Shown here piece after piece: positions 28,945 to 42,307 of a stretch of DNA of 64,000 nucleotides. The stretch comes from Urechis unicinctus (Eukaryota > Annelida > Polychaeta > Xenopneusta > Urechidae). Each line of letters starts with the position of its first letter. Positions within the stretch are counted from its first letter, which is position 1. Location: positions 52,122,514-52,186,513 of the forward strand of contig CM067354.1 in assembly GCA_034190875.2 (NCBI GenBank). Direction: 5' to 3'. A program made the position numbers and the translations under genes. The notes beneath the pieces were generated by a model, which saw nothing but the letters and a program-made list of their open reading frames with translations, was not told where the DNA came from and searched no databases.

Positions 28945-31900
28945 TATCAAGCAGAAATAAATATGCAATCGCATAATCTATGCAAACAGCAGTTGCATGC
29001 ATACACCTGACACATCCTCCTACATCCGAAATTTAGGCTCATTGTTTGACTCACTTTAAATACGCATATGTTACATTTTGAAGTAGGACAATTGCGTTCC
29101 TATAATTAAAACACGTTGCTGGTTACAAAGTTCCGTCTGCAAGCCTGCAATTGCAATTAACTTTGAATTAAACCACGACAATTCTTCAAGGGATTTTCCG
29201 GACAGCAAATCACCATTTATTGCTATACAACGCTAGAATCGGTGATCCTTCGGGTTTTGGACAAAGTCATAAACCCAGACTACGACCAAATAATGGCATG
29301 CGAAGCGCCATACATTAAAAGACTTCTCTTGCTCCAGGGCTATGGAGTCTGGAATGTGAATTTTGCTCGTATAATACATCTGCATATATCCTTTCTACTC
29401 CTATTCTACTCGACCACCTAGCTACATGTGTTTTGTCAGGGCATTATTTCAAATACGATAAACATGTAGGATATTTCACGCAGCAAAATTCTCGGTAGAA
29501 ATTACTGGCTCACCACATCACCAGAATATGTGTATTTCTATACATTGATTAGCTAATCACACTTCTGTATTTTGTAGAGGTTAGCTGTTATTGATGCTGA
29601 TTATTTGTACCGCTTAGGCCAGAACTAATCAAGGGGTTACAAAAAACAGATGTTCGCCTCGTGATTGTAACATAAATGTTATCGACGAATAAACTTTCTG
29701 CCTGAAGCAATCGAGTACGAAATGCCGTTGCTGCAAATCACAAGTTTAAACGCGTTCTCGTTTCTTGAATGCACCATATGATTTGATAGAGCATGTATGT
29801 GTATTCTTAATGTATATCCTAATAAACTCCCTACTTAAATTATGCGAATATATCACAGAGCTAAGGTGCGGTCTTCAAAAATACATTAACGTTCAGATAT
29901 AAACATTATTAGTGATTAGAAATTTCACTTAGCTATTCGATTGACATGCCAAAAGTTGTCATATCGGTTTCTTATTATGGTGTAAACACGGTGCGCGTGT
30001 CTCTATATCATCGAAAAAGCTCATACTTATGCAGTTTACACTCACCTCAGTGTCGTTCCGATTTCTTTTGCTATTCACCTAATCAGCACATGTTAAATGT
30101 CTTTTCACATGTAACTGTCACTTAGTCTAAATCAATCCATTATCACGAAAGTCGTGATCGATTAACCCACAGATCAGCTGGCTTAGACTCGAATATTATT
30201 CAGGCCATCGCGTGCAAACGTGTTAGACGTCGATGTGTCCTGATATTCACGGATGTAGTTATAAATAGCTTTTATTTTCCCGTTAAAATCATTACTGCAA
30301 ATGCTCTCTACAAGATCGTTGGGATCCATTGTCAAACTAAGCATTAAAGTACTTGAATAAATAGCTGATAGTTGACAAACATATTTTGATTTACAACGAT
30401 AATGCTTGCATGGTTTGTATTCAAATGGACCCTTTTCAATCGAATATTACGTCGTAAAATATTCTCAAAGTCTGGCGTATTAATGAGGTCATGCTACGCT
30501 GAGCAGTCTTGTGAATAGCAAAATTAGGCAATATGAAAATATCATAAATGTCCGTGTTTTGATTCAACCAGTTAAATAATACAGCAATTATTCATAGTTT
30601 CATTCGAAGGCAAGTTTCATATAATGTCATAAATATCGATTAATACTGCTCACACTCATTACGTCGACGATAATGGATTGAGAGCCAGATTCCACTTATT
30701 TGCCAATACTTGTTCTGTTGTTGCACAACGGATGGTATGTTCGTATGCTGAATCCAGGCGAGCAGAAGCAACGTAATTTCCAACACCTGCTGACAATCTT
30801 CGGCGATCAATAATAGATCATTAAACATTTCTGTTTGCAGCGAATCGACACTCCCGAAATGCCGCGCTCGCTATTTATAAACAATAACCTACAAACGTTT
30901 CAATCGCATATATACGACATGCAAATTTAACCGGATAATATTTAATTTGAATCAAGTCCGTTGCATGTGAATATTGCAATCGTTTTATCGATTCAACATT
31001 TTGCCCATCAAAGCAGCAGCGGTTCGCGAAGCAGCATGATGACTTATATGCATAATAATATTATGCACCATAACGACGTAGATGCCAAGACATTAGATAT
31101 TTAACGTGGTAATAAATTCAATTATTATGCCTATTTTTCCATCTGGCTCATGAGTTAGTGGCCTAATCGATCGCATACACCAATAAAGATTGCACGAAAT
31201 AGCCAACGACAAAAGTAATTAAAGCGTAATATGGAGATCACACCCTCGTTGTGTTCAAGCTGTTCATTTTTTATGACAGATCAATCACTTTAATGGTTAT
31301 TTACAATGCTATTGCTGACTTGAAAGCACACTTCAATGTTGACTATTAATATAATGCTCATAATATATGTCGTGGACTTAACCAGGACTAATATGAACCA
31401 TTTATATTTTCAAATTAAGCCCGCAAACCCAGAGTGACATAACCAATTTCACCCAGTAGGTTTCCATTATACTACTGCTGCTAATGATTGAAGAATCGTC
31501 ATTGTCATCTAGAACCACATCGAATGGTGATAGCAAGTTGGAATTCTATGGGACATTCGTATGTGTCTCTCGCCATGTTTGTAACCTACCATTATGCCGG
31601 ATTAAATTAAGGCCAAGGTGCTTGACTTAAGGGCGTATCAAACGAATTCATACATTGCAGAACTGTCGTCAGATGGAAATAATAGATTTATCATAACACA
31701 ATAAAAATCATTTGACACATTGCATTTTGGGCAATGCAGATATGAAACTCGTGCGTATAGCAACATGCAGGACGCTAGAGCCCTGAATGCTCTTTGCTAT
31801 GTATGATTCGCTGGAGGTCTTGTTGACCGCAACTAACAGTATTTTTCGTGATGCTTTTGTATGGTTTAGAAATTGCATGGTGTAATCTGTTGCGGCGGTT

Positions 31901-32818
31901 TAAAAAGGCTCTTAGTGTATTTACGAGGTATGTAGGGGTTTATCGCATAATGTATTCGCGGAACAAACACAATGAAGTTTATGACTTGCACTTCTAGATT
32001 TGTCTTCTCGGTCTGAAGCAAATAGGACCATGATCTCTGTAAGTAGTAAATAGATGATTAGTCTATCTTAATATAATCATGGGCAAAGCAGCGTAACCAA
32101 GCCAAGGCCTTGAGGGAGCACGTGAAAAGGCGTGGTCATGTCCGGACAACCTCAATAAGCCATTTGGATAAAAGGGAACACGGAATGCAGTTATTACTCT
32201 GGCATTACTTGGCAGTTGATAACAATTGTTCCTGAGTATTACTTCATTAATTGGCTGTTTTAAACCATCACCCAGCGTGATATGTCAAATCCGTACAATC
32301 TAGGATACGTTATAACCAATGCATTGTTGACTACATTATGTAAAACAGATCATAACAAGGAACCACATGAGCTGTTGGCAAGACAAGGTGAGGAAAGCAA
32401 GGCAAGACGAGCACATGGTCGCTGACTATTCATGCATAGCGATATATGAGCTGGAAGCTTTTCCACACCTAGTTTTTGCTTATCAGGGTTTATGATTTTC
32501 CCAGAATAGTATCCAGTGAATTAGAAATTGGCATGAGAGGTTTATTGCGAAGAACGTTGACAATATCATTTGAGTCCTTGTTGCTTTCAATGATTTGGGA
32601 ATCTATTCGGACCCTGCTTTCTTTGCGTTGTTGAGTTGCAAACTGCACAAACGGAATTTAATATTGATTTAAGAATCGCTCAAAATTTCACGGCGTAACA
32701 GATGCTCATGAAAACTCGAATAACCCTCAAGCATATCTGATCGGATATAAAGCTTAACTATTGAAGTTCAGACTTTATGGTTAAAGCATGGTAATCATTG
32801 GCCTGTTGTCCTTGAGTT
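28945..32818 (+). repeat. segment D, copy 2
   Basis: Colinear with 10,200-13,712. About 50 bp of purine-rich sequence at 32,363-32,415, with ggcaagac twice, is absent from unit 1. A stretch near 29,655-29,890 is also extra here. Confidence 0.85.
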
Positions 32819-33699
32819 CACATGGATGAAAGTCAGGCGGACAAAGACTGCACGAATGCTTAGAACGAAATGAAGGCCAATGCGGTAGCGCTCTATAAGA
32901 CCAAGGCTTCAAATTATTCTTGCCACACAAATGACATAGAAGGTTGCAACGGTAGTTTTTATATCGCGGCGTACTTAAATGTACGATGAAAGCGTGTCGC
33001 ATTTTTACATAGTGCTATACCTTGTTTTCCCACGCCTCGTCATTATAGACAAATTTGCACATATATGTCGATGTACATATACGTATACATATACATGTAT
33101 TTACATATAAATTTATATGTAAATAAATGGCTACTTGATTGTTTTCTTCATAAGAGGTTAAATAAATATTCTCATACAGAATCTGCTTTTCGAACAATCA
33201 CCCCTACTCACCTTAGCTGCTCATAAACCATACAGCATTGCATCAAATCGAGTATAATTGATCATATTAACGATATTTTGTCGTCTCTGTCGACGTACGT
33301 AGATTGTGACATCAGTGTTTCTGTCATTCAGGTTATTTGAGAGACTGATAACTAGACAAAGGGCCTTTCCACGTTAAATTTTGCGTCCAGACAAGCAGCT
33401 ACGTTTTCATCGTGTTATATGAGCACGCTATATGCGTCCATGTTAAAGGCTGCTTTTGCAAGAATACTGTGATCATTTTAGTATATTGTGTACGTTTCCC
33501 AGACACATTCCATAGCCATATGATAGCATTACCGTAGTCAACTGGCTCCAGAGAATTCGGCTAGCATATGTTGACGGCATGTGTAAAATGTAAAACGCCT
33601 TATTAGCTGTAACGTTATCCAGACACAGCCTGTTGTCGATAGACAAGTAGACAAATTGCTATGCTAGTTAAGCGTTTTGGGCACCTAGTGCCGTTTTGG
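32819..33699. other. spacer after macro-unit 2
   Basis: No second copy and no gene recognised. It includes an AT-rich palindromic tract at about 33,060-33,125. Confidence 0.5.
33098..33125. repeat. 28-bp perfect palindrome
   Basis: The two 14-base halves (tatttacatataaa and its reverse complement) abut without a loop. It sits at the right end of a run of alternating catata/gtata sequence, so it may be a by-product of microsatellite growth. Cruciform potential is inferred only. Confidence 0.9.
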
Positions 33700-34090
33700 A
33701 TAATGTCATTTTCTTCTTTGGTGTCATTATAAAGCTTCATTTTTGTATTCGGGTTATTGGATGTGAAATATATATATGTGTTTGGCAATTGCAACACCTA
33801 CGTACAATCAAAGAGCTGTAATTGCATACATAACAGTATTGCAGGAAATCTGTGGTTTCTATGCCAATATTCTTCCAAGCAAAAGAATGTTCACTTCCTG
33901 CTACACTAATGTTGTTTTAGAGGTGTAATCAGAGACGATACATTCGTTTCAACCAGTAACTCGCATAACTGCTGGTAAATCAGAGACTAGCCATTGGCCT
34001 ACATGTAACCCTATGAAGCTCGATGCGGTTTGGTTTCGCTCTGCTGGAACGCTCCATAAGGCTTTTGGTATTAAACTATAATGAATGATT
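33700..34090 (+). repeat. segment H, copy 1
   Basis: Matches 40,376-40,760 and, more weakly, 62,447-62,750. Shared blocks are tctttggtgtcattata, gtgtttggcaattgcaaca, ttgcaggaaatc, and ctgctggtaaa, then tttcgctctgctggaacgct in the first two. No protein frame is common to the three. Confidence 0.85.
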
Positions 34091-35582
34091 GCAGAGATTG
34101 CTACAAATATGGCAATTTTGTTAAAGGACATGAAAAAATCGGTCGCGCTTCGTTAAAAAAATAGGTTATATATTGACAGGCAGCAGCATCAACTGCAGCT
34201 AGTACAAAATCAAAACAGTCCATTGGCGTTGTCAATGGTTCAGTTACTTCTCCAGTGAAATACTTAACGAATTCAATGGACAGTATTTGAGACGTTACTG
34301 AGGCGCTTTAACGTCCCCATTATTTCACCTTGAATGCAGTTTCTAGTTCGAGGGGCCATTATGATAATGCTACAGGAAAGAGTTGTTGTAATGGACCTTA
34401 GCTTATATTAGCTAACAGCATTCCAAGCAGAATACATGAATAACACACTGTCTTTGTATTGCCAACCTCAGTAAGGTGCAATATTCAAAGCACCGTTAAA
34501 TCCGTGAAGCTATTGTTGTTAGAAATATCATATTATATACACAAGAACAAGGTTCTTAAAATTTTTTCTTGTGGTAATATTTTTACACTCTAATTTGTTT
34601 ATCACTTTTAAGTCATACCAGTAGCCAGACGCCAGGAAAAAAGCTATAGGTAATGTCGTAATCAACATTGCTCATTGGTCAGCAGTATAGGGATTTTATA
34701 TTTTGTTATCATATATCATTAGACTCACGTTGTTTGGGTATAAATCCGATATTTGCTTTCATAAGCCGATTTACAACAATATTTAAAGAAAATGTAGACG
34801 AAATAGTCAGAAATCGACATAGAGGCGCTCTACAAATTTGCAGCATCACTTGCATGCAAAAAATTATATAGCTGTTATATAGTTTTAACATTTTGTGGAT
34901 TTCAGTTATTACTAAAAACATTTTCATCATAATATTTTGCACACCGATATATCGTGCCCCACAGCAAGTTTGATAACCATGCTGTGTCGTCATGCAGGTC
35001 ACATGAGCAGGGTAGTAAATGTGGAACAAAAATTCTTCAAAGTTGAAGTTTTATTGTACAGTGTATTTATACGCTCCAGACCTCCTGCATAAAGGATGTG
35101 CATTTGACGTAGGATACCTTAGTCGGCCGGAAATTATCTTTGAATGTGTGTGATCCAGATATGTGACGCTCTTTTGGTGCGCAATCTTTACATTATCAAG
35201 ATGCATAGTTGGGCATGACAATTAATCGCTGACAGGTTTAATACAAACTTTCGGATTTCAACCGTAGAAAACAGTATCCACATCAACTTAACATCGGTAA
35301 CAAATTTCTTGCACTTGTTTAAAGTACTGATGAAGTTCCACGATACATAGATAAGTAAACCATATAATTTAGGCAATCATTTACATTGAAACAACCAGAA
35401 CAACAATAACGCAACAATCATTATATACATCGCCACAGTACATCATAAGTAATCGTGCCATGAATGTATCAAAAGTAACTGTACTGGGTGTCGATTATCT
35501 TTAGATACCCACAATCGGGATTAATCCCCTTCCTTCTCAGTTCATTCATATTGTAATAGTCCAGTATTCAAATCGATCGTTT
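34091..35582. other. spacer between segment H and unit 3
   Basis: Nothing recognised. A 106-codon minus-strand frame at 34,709-35,029 has no visible domain, and I found no copy to test it against. Confidence 0.45.
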
Positions 35583-35985
35583 GCAGAACGCTTGCAACGC
35601 AGCCAACGAGACCAATAGCAATGGTAGTTTAGGATCTTTGAACTCTTGTTATATTAACACAGTTAATTTTGTAATATATGTCATCATAACTTACTTGGGA
35701 AATTGTCAACCACTTTCAAAATAATCAATGTGGTAAGAAGCAATATAACTTACCGAGATTGACCATTTTGTGCACAGGACAATAATGCCATTACATCTTG
35801 CATGCGGTAGTATTCCGTCCTCGAGCTATATCATTATGACCCTGGTCAGATGCTTTCACGCAAGTTTCATCAATGCTATATCACGTTTTGTCGGGGTCTC
35901 TAGAGAAATATATCCTTTTCACTCCTTGCTGTTGGCAAGCCTGTCGGGTTAATTTACAGTTGATTTACTGCTAGGTCGTGCACAT
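35583..35985 (+). repeat. segment A, copy 2
   Basis: Matches 2,543-2,930. Confidence 0.8.
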
Positions 35986-37639
35986 TCGGGAATCCCATCA
36001 TGTTTGCAGGTATGTACACCAGTGAGCAATATATCCGATTATTATTGTCGCGAGAACGTAGAATAAATGGTGATTCTGCAAAGCATGAGTATTTTGTGGA
36101 GGCTGTAATTCAGATTGTACAGTAAGTGCCTGAACAAGCAGTATCATTTGAACCCTTTACATTATGTTTATCGTTGCGTAAATTGCTGCAAATAAGACGT
36201 CTAACGTAGCGTGGATCTCGCTAAACGATGGCTTCCTCCAATGCAACTATATTGCACCGCGGTGCTAGATGACTAACGAAGCCCGTAATTACATGTGCTG
36301 ACAAGCCATGGCAATGATTTTAATTGCATAAATCGAGATAAGGGGAGCAGAACATATCGATATGTATGTAGTTACATCGATGTTGCTGTTCGCCAAATGA
36401 CACAGCTGTATTCGCGTTACTGCCAAGCATAACCCACTACCACGTTCGAGAATATTCAATGAAATAATTCAGTATATAAATTCTGAGCAGCATTAAAATA
36501 ATATTAACAGCCGATATGAACACATTCATAACGTTAGCAATTTGGTCGAACTAACTGAGTAATTTAGCACTAAAAGTTTTCGTTCATACGATCAATGCCA
36601 TATAAATGAGAAGCTAATAGTGTGCAGAATGTGCAAAAATCAATCCCTGATTCTACCATCGGCAATGCCAAATCGTTCACACACTCTTATGGATTACTAA
36701 CAAAAACTGCGAATGGCACAGCAGTACTACAAAACACTTTGACAAATTAATTGTATTGCAATCTGCATTTAAAAGCGTAACTTTTCGAACGATGGCGTGA
36801 GTAGTTCAACTACAAACATTGCAAATCCGCTTTACATGTAAAGCAACCAAATGTGAACGCTTAGGCTGTTTCTAGTTATGGCAGCAATCATTTTACAAAG
36901 GAACAGAAGTCTAAATCATGGGATTGATAACATTATTATCACTTAAACAATTTATTCTGTTTTGCGGCCTTTGTGGACATATGCTGTCATCTAGATATTT
37001 TTGCTGTGGTTCTATGCAGCTCACCGTAGTTGCTGTTTCGCTATTTTGGTTACGTTGCAACTAAGGAAACTTTTCTCATGATTCGTCCGTGACATCTATC
37101 AGAGCCAGTCTGCGAGACAGCTTTGTTGTTCAGTATGGTCTGCAGATGAAGAACATTGCTACATAATATTATCTGTTAAAGACGGTATTTAAGGCAACAA
37201 TTGTCACCACAATAGTGTCGATACGGATATTGCCCTAACCCTTAACAATCTGATCAATAGTGTTTAAATTGCCGATCCCACAAAAGCATTTCTGTTAATA
37301 GATAGGCCAAATATCCAGGTTATAAATTCAGCGATGATCGCCTGGACGGCAATGATATTCTACGTCCAATGCGCACCATCTTAGTACGGACATATTCGCA
37401 CACCTGCAAGTGTTAAGCAATTGTACAATGTCTAAAAAAGACTAGAGGGACACGTTTTGCGAGATGTAGCTATCTTTAGAGGTGATTAAGGTAATGAATG
37501 TAAGCCATACAATCTGTATAACTCTGCCGACTGTTTGTTTATCAATAAGCTGCCTGTTTTCGATTATCCTCACATAATTTTTGTTTCAAATATCATTGTT
37601 TGTCTCCTTCATTTCAAGATTTGCAGTAAGGGGCATCGG
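35986..37639. other. spacer in unit 3 replacing segment B
   Basis: No match to segment B or anything else in the window. A 16-bp perfect palindrome, gctttacatgtaaagc, lies at 36,829-36,844. Confidence 0.5.
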
Positions 37640-37960
37640 TTGTCCTGAACTGTATCGTCGGTTTGTATGTTAATTGTGTACAATTTATCCGGGACCTTAA
37701 GCAACTCTTTACCTTCCTTAATCAATCAACGAACCCCTCGAGCAAATTAAGAGAATTAGACCTAATCTCATATAATGCATTTAGCGTCACATTTAATGGT
37801 CTGGAAGGTATATAATAATGGCACCGTTCCTGTTGCCTCAAGGCATGGCAGTCAATTCAATTACCAATATGTCATTGGACTAACCCTTAAGGCGGCCAAT
37901 TTTGTCCAGGAATAGAATAACATATTGTAGAAGGTAAATCAAATGAAATGCTAGCAGTTC
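37640..37960 (+). repeat. four-copy subrepeat, copy 4
   Basis: The closest relative is 25,355-25,660. It includes cgaacccctcgagcaaatta and ggactaacccttaaggcgg. Confidence 0.85.
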
Positions 37961-38204
37961 ATATCGGCGACTTTTCACTTGCATCATTTAAGAGAGGATC
38001 TGTGCTGATGTAATAAAGTTCTTCAATTAAATAAGACCCAGTATCATTTTATTTTCCCGTATAATGTAGAAGAACCGGAGTACAACCACAATGATAAGAC
38101 TGTGGCCAAAACAATGTTGTCAACTTAATGACATCACGGTAATTCTACCATGTCACAGATAATCCCAAGGCAAATTTTACAACACGATCATTGTTCACGA
38201 GTTC

Positions 38205-40375
38205 AGAGTAGCTATTTGACGAGGACTATAACTACCATGTATTGTACAACATGAGGACATGTCGTATTTACATTTATGCACGCAATTCATGAAAGAATAT
38301 TACCACAAATTTAGTCTGAATACAAAGGAGACATCTCAGGAAACTTGCAAAAGCGATGTGATAACAGATGTGAATATTGAGTATGTATTTGTACCTACAA
38401 GGATTGCATGTTTGATGTGAAATGGATAAAAAATCATTAAGCCAAACTCTGATCTGTTCATTAAACCGTCGATCAAAATAACGGAGCTATTATCATAAGG
38501 GTAATGGTCAGATTCTTCTTTGTTCAGTCACTTTAATAATACACAAGCTAAAATGATCGCTTGGTTCGAATCGTACTCTTTAGCAAAGGTGTTGTGCGCG
38601 GGGGTTAATGCGCGTCTCTACGTCATAGACAAGGGAATAAATTAACCAACACCCTTCACCTTAGAAAATATTTAGATAACAAAATACGGATTTTTTCGAC
38701 AGTTGGGATAAGCATTTCCGTCGTGACGGATGATATGCGTTTGCTGCATAATAACAATAATGAAAGATGTGATAGTTTGAGTATGTAACGCCTAAATCTA
38801 TCGCCCTATATTCATAATGATAAGTTCACTAACCTCATTGGTAGTTTATCAAGTGTAAGTCGACCTCTACACTTTGGAAAAGACAAAGATTTTAGGATTC
38901 AGCATAGACAATAAACTAATTGAAAACCAAGGCTATATACATTAAGAAGATTTGTGAAAATTTTGTAATATCAATGCTGCTATCTTTTAAAACCCCGACA
39001 TCTATGGTGGATAAACCGTTGAACGACACAAAGGAAGAAGGGTTTTCGTCTGCAGTCAATTAATGTAATATTTGAAACGGGACGATTGTGACCCGTAAAA
39101 GACATTGTATTGACTGTGCAATGCAACTGCAACGCAACAAATAGTGCTGATTGTATGAAAATATAACATTAATCACCACTTACGCATACAGTGTAGTTCC
39201 ATATGTATGCACATGTTAGGTTGTATACAATTAAAAAATAGGTTTAATCTGTTACGAATAGTTTAACCCACTCGGTGGTCAATCCAACGGGAGTGCTTTA
39301 TGAAACCCGCAATGTAATACATGTTTGTATCTTGCCTCATTTAACTGCAGTAATTACGGAAGCATAATAACTGATTTTACACAAACAAACATATTGTCCC
39401 AACAAGTTCTTGCCATGTTTACAATGCTTGTTTTAGATATTGTGGGTGTCATAGGTAATGGGTCTTTCCCGCAGCTTGACACAACATGCATAATGTTTCG
39501 ATATTTTGGGATTGGTTGATGCTTACTGTTACCAGTGAATCTAATCGAAAAACAGTTGATTTCATGCATAATTCATTTGCTCCTATAAGCGGTGGAATTA
39601 GTTAATCGTGGTATAACGATGCACATAGGATCGCGTGCTAGTCCATCTTGTTTAATGATTTATAAATGTGTATTAACAAAAAAACTATGACAATAAAAAT
39701 AAACTGCATCCCATTGTCTGACACACAGGTAATAGGAATGGTTTTAAATTGCAGGTACACCTGTCAATGTTATTTTGCATTCATCGAGATAAGCGTGATT
39801 ATTATTGTTCTCATAAATCACTTGATACAAGTTATTTTAGTGGCGCAGTATAAAAGCAAAACGCCGATCGACCTGTTTCGCTTTTGAATGATTATAATGA
39901 GGGATTGAATCTGGTCACAGGCCGCCGACAGGTATGAAACAAAACTGAAATTGTAGTTATTCGCAAATAAAAGGCTTTTAAAGCGATATATTTAGTGTAA
40001 TTACTTACAGAGCCAGTCTTGTTACTATCACTGTATTGGTTTTCTTATTGAATTTGACATCGCTTTCTAATGCTCGAAACCCATCATTGTTGCATATACT
40101 ATGTATCAATGAAATGTCATGTGCCATCACACAGGGAGTAGCAAATTTCTCCTGCTGATTACGAATAAAATAGCAACTAAGATATCGAATATTCCACGTA
40201 TCGACGTTCAAGACACGACACCAACAGCTGTGAGAGTAGCAAAACATTTTGGACTGCGTTGGAGAGGTCAATAAATGTTCTATGGGGTGGTTAGAAAACG
40301 CATAAGTTTATATATAGTCAGTGCCGAATATGTCGATTTGTATAGTTGCAGGTGGCTATGGGTGGCATTTCTCAG
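38205..40375 (+). repeat. C/D junction block, copy 3
   Basis: 38,205-38,560 matches 27,196-27,550. 39,430-40,340 matches 27,650-28,660. About 850 bp between (38,570-39,400) has no counterpart in unit 2. Homology stops at about 40,375, where segment H begins. Confidence 0.8.
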
Positions 40376-40760
40376 GTTCGTCTTTGGTGTCATTATAAGG
40401 CTTCATTATTTTGAATTCGGGGTATCGGATGGGCGATATTTATGTGTTTGGCAATTGCAACATCTACGTACAATCAACGAGCTGTATTTGCACACAATAC
40501 AATATTGCAGGAAATCTTTGGTTCATAAAGCAATGTTCTTCCAAGCAAAGGTATGTTTAGTTCCTGCTACATAAGTGTTGTTTCCGGATAGTAATCAGAG
40601 ACGAAGCATGATTATCAGCCAGTACCACGCATACCTGCTGGTAAATCAGAGACAAGCTATTTGTCTACTTGTAACACGATGAAGCTCGCGCGTTTTGGTT
40701 TCGCTCTGCTGGAACGCTCCATATGGCTCTGGACATTAAACTTTAGTAAATGACCCAAAT
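40376..40760 (+). repeat. segment H, copy 2
   Basis: Matches 33,700-34,090 closely. The junction with the preceding block falls just after a ggcatttctcag sequence. Confidence 0.85.
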
Positions 40761-42307
40761 GACGGCAAAGGTTTCTATATTCAATATGTTCCTTATATAT
40801 CCCCATTGGGAAATACACGGTAACACACTAGAGTAATATCATATACAAGGTCGTTCGATCACATTGTCCTTACGATTATCGGTTTCTGAAATGTGAAAGT
40901 TTCTCTAACATAGCTCGTCACGCGCCCAAAAACATGGCCATCTGTTAGCGGCGACTAGGTGACGACTACGGTTAGGTTCGGCTAATGGCTGAAAAAATAG
41001 TATAAAGTTCCTTCTAAAATAACAGCAGTATGTATTTTTAGCATGCTTCTCCAAATGGTTTTAACATGCTTTCCCAAATATTCTTATACACCATAACTAT
41101 ATATCCATATATTGTTATTATATCTTCCTTGACAGACATTTTCCAATATGCTCAGAATATCGCCATTAACTAATGGTGCACCTGGAATTAAATTCTATCA
41201 CGTCTTATTGAGGTATAACGCGTTTCGCTATTACTCTGTGTATCATCGGCACATTCTACAAATGTGGGTAATCAATCACATGATACATATATTTCAATTG
41301 CATAGATAAATATCTTTAGGCTGGTGTCCTTGAAAACTGATATTTAACCAGTGGCATTTCCACAAAGCTTCACTATTTGTCCCCCTGCTTTTGGTCAACG
41401 TGTAACAAAAGTTATTTAACTGCATCTAATAGTATGGTACCAATCAGGTCACCCTGTGCTATTTCGCGCATGCTATTTAGCAATCAAATGACAATCAAGT
41501 CTTTGAATGATATAATGTTTAGTAACGGAAATTCCGTTTGCATCACATATTTTGCATTGAATCTGCTAGTGGTAGCAATCCGGCAAATATTGAGCGAGTA
41601 GGCTGGTACGTGGTTCATGATAGTGTAGCGCTTAGGATATCTGCCACAAGGTCGAGAGATCGCTGACCACTAACCTAATGAGCACACCAATTGTTACTTC
41701 AACGACCACCAATGGGTCATATCGGGTGCGTACCAGTTTTCGTAATGGTATATATTTACTATCACAGAACACGGCGTGTGATACAGTTTCATAATAGAAT
41801 TTGTCTTATTATATTGCCGGTGTGATTATGAAGGCATGGTTGAATATATCTAATTTCGATATTTTTACAGCACATCTCATCCTGATAAAATGTTGCCAGA
41901 GCTAATCCAGCCTAAAGTGTAATTTGCATGTCATATACGGTGAAGGTAAATTGGCTGTAAGCTGCATAAGATAGTAGTCAATAGTCTTGCTTGGATAGAG
42001 GCAGCGATCTGATCAATTTGTATTACATGAGTTGTATAAATAGCGAAAGAGCAACTCATAACCTGGCAAGTAATTTGATTTTATCCACATATCAAGTTTT
42101 TCTCCCCTACTGTGTATGCAATATCGCCCATAAAAGCGACAAAAACGCGGGAAAAGAATGCTTACCAAACTTATATGCAAGCTTTATAATGTCTTGAGCA
42201 TCGCGTTACGTACAAATGTTCGTTTCCTCATAATTGTTGCAATGTGTTGACTGATGACATGATAACTCGATCCTGTAAACATTAAGTCACTTATGATTGT
42301 GATTATT
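40761..42307. other. spacer between H and segment E in unit 3
   Basis: Nothing recognised and no second copy found. Confidence 0.5.

Larger units (their letters stand above)
22350..32818 (+). repeat. macro-repeat unit 2 (segments B-C-D)
   Basis: A shorter unit in the same orientation as unit 1. It lacks A at its left end and E-F-G at its right end. B (22,350-24,870), C (24,897-28,080) and D (28,945-32,818) follow each other as in unit 1, with extra material inside C. Confidence 0.85.

Noticed and set aside
38560-38575. ggttcgaatcg, resembling a tRNA B box
   Set aside because: No A box, acceptor stem or cloverleaf can be built upstream, and the paralogue at 27,578 lacks the motif.
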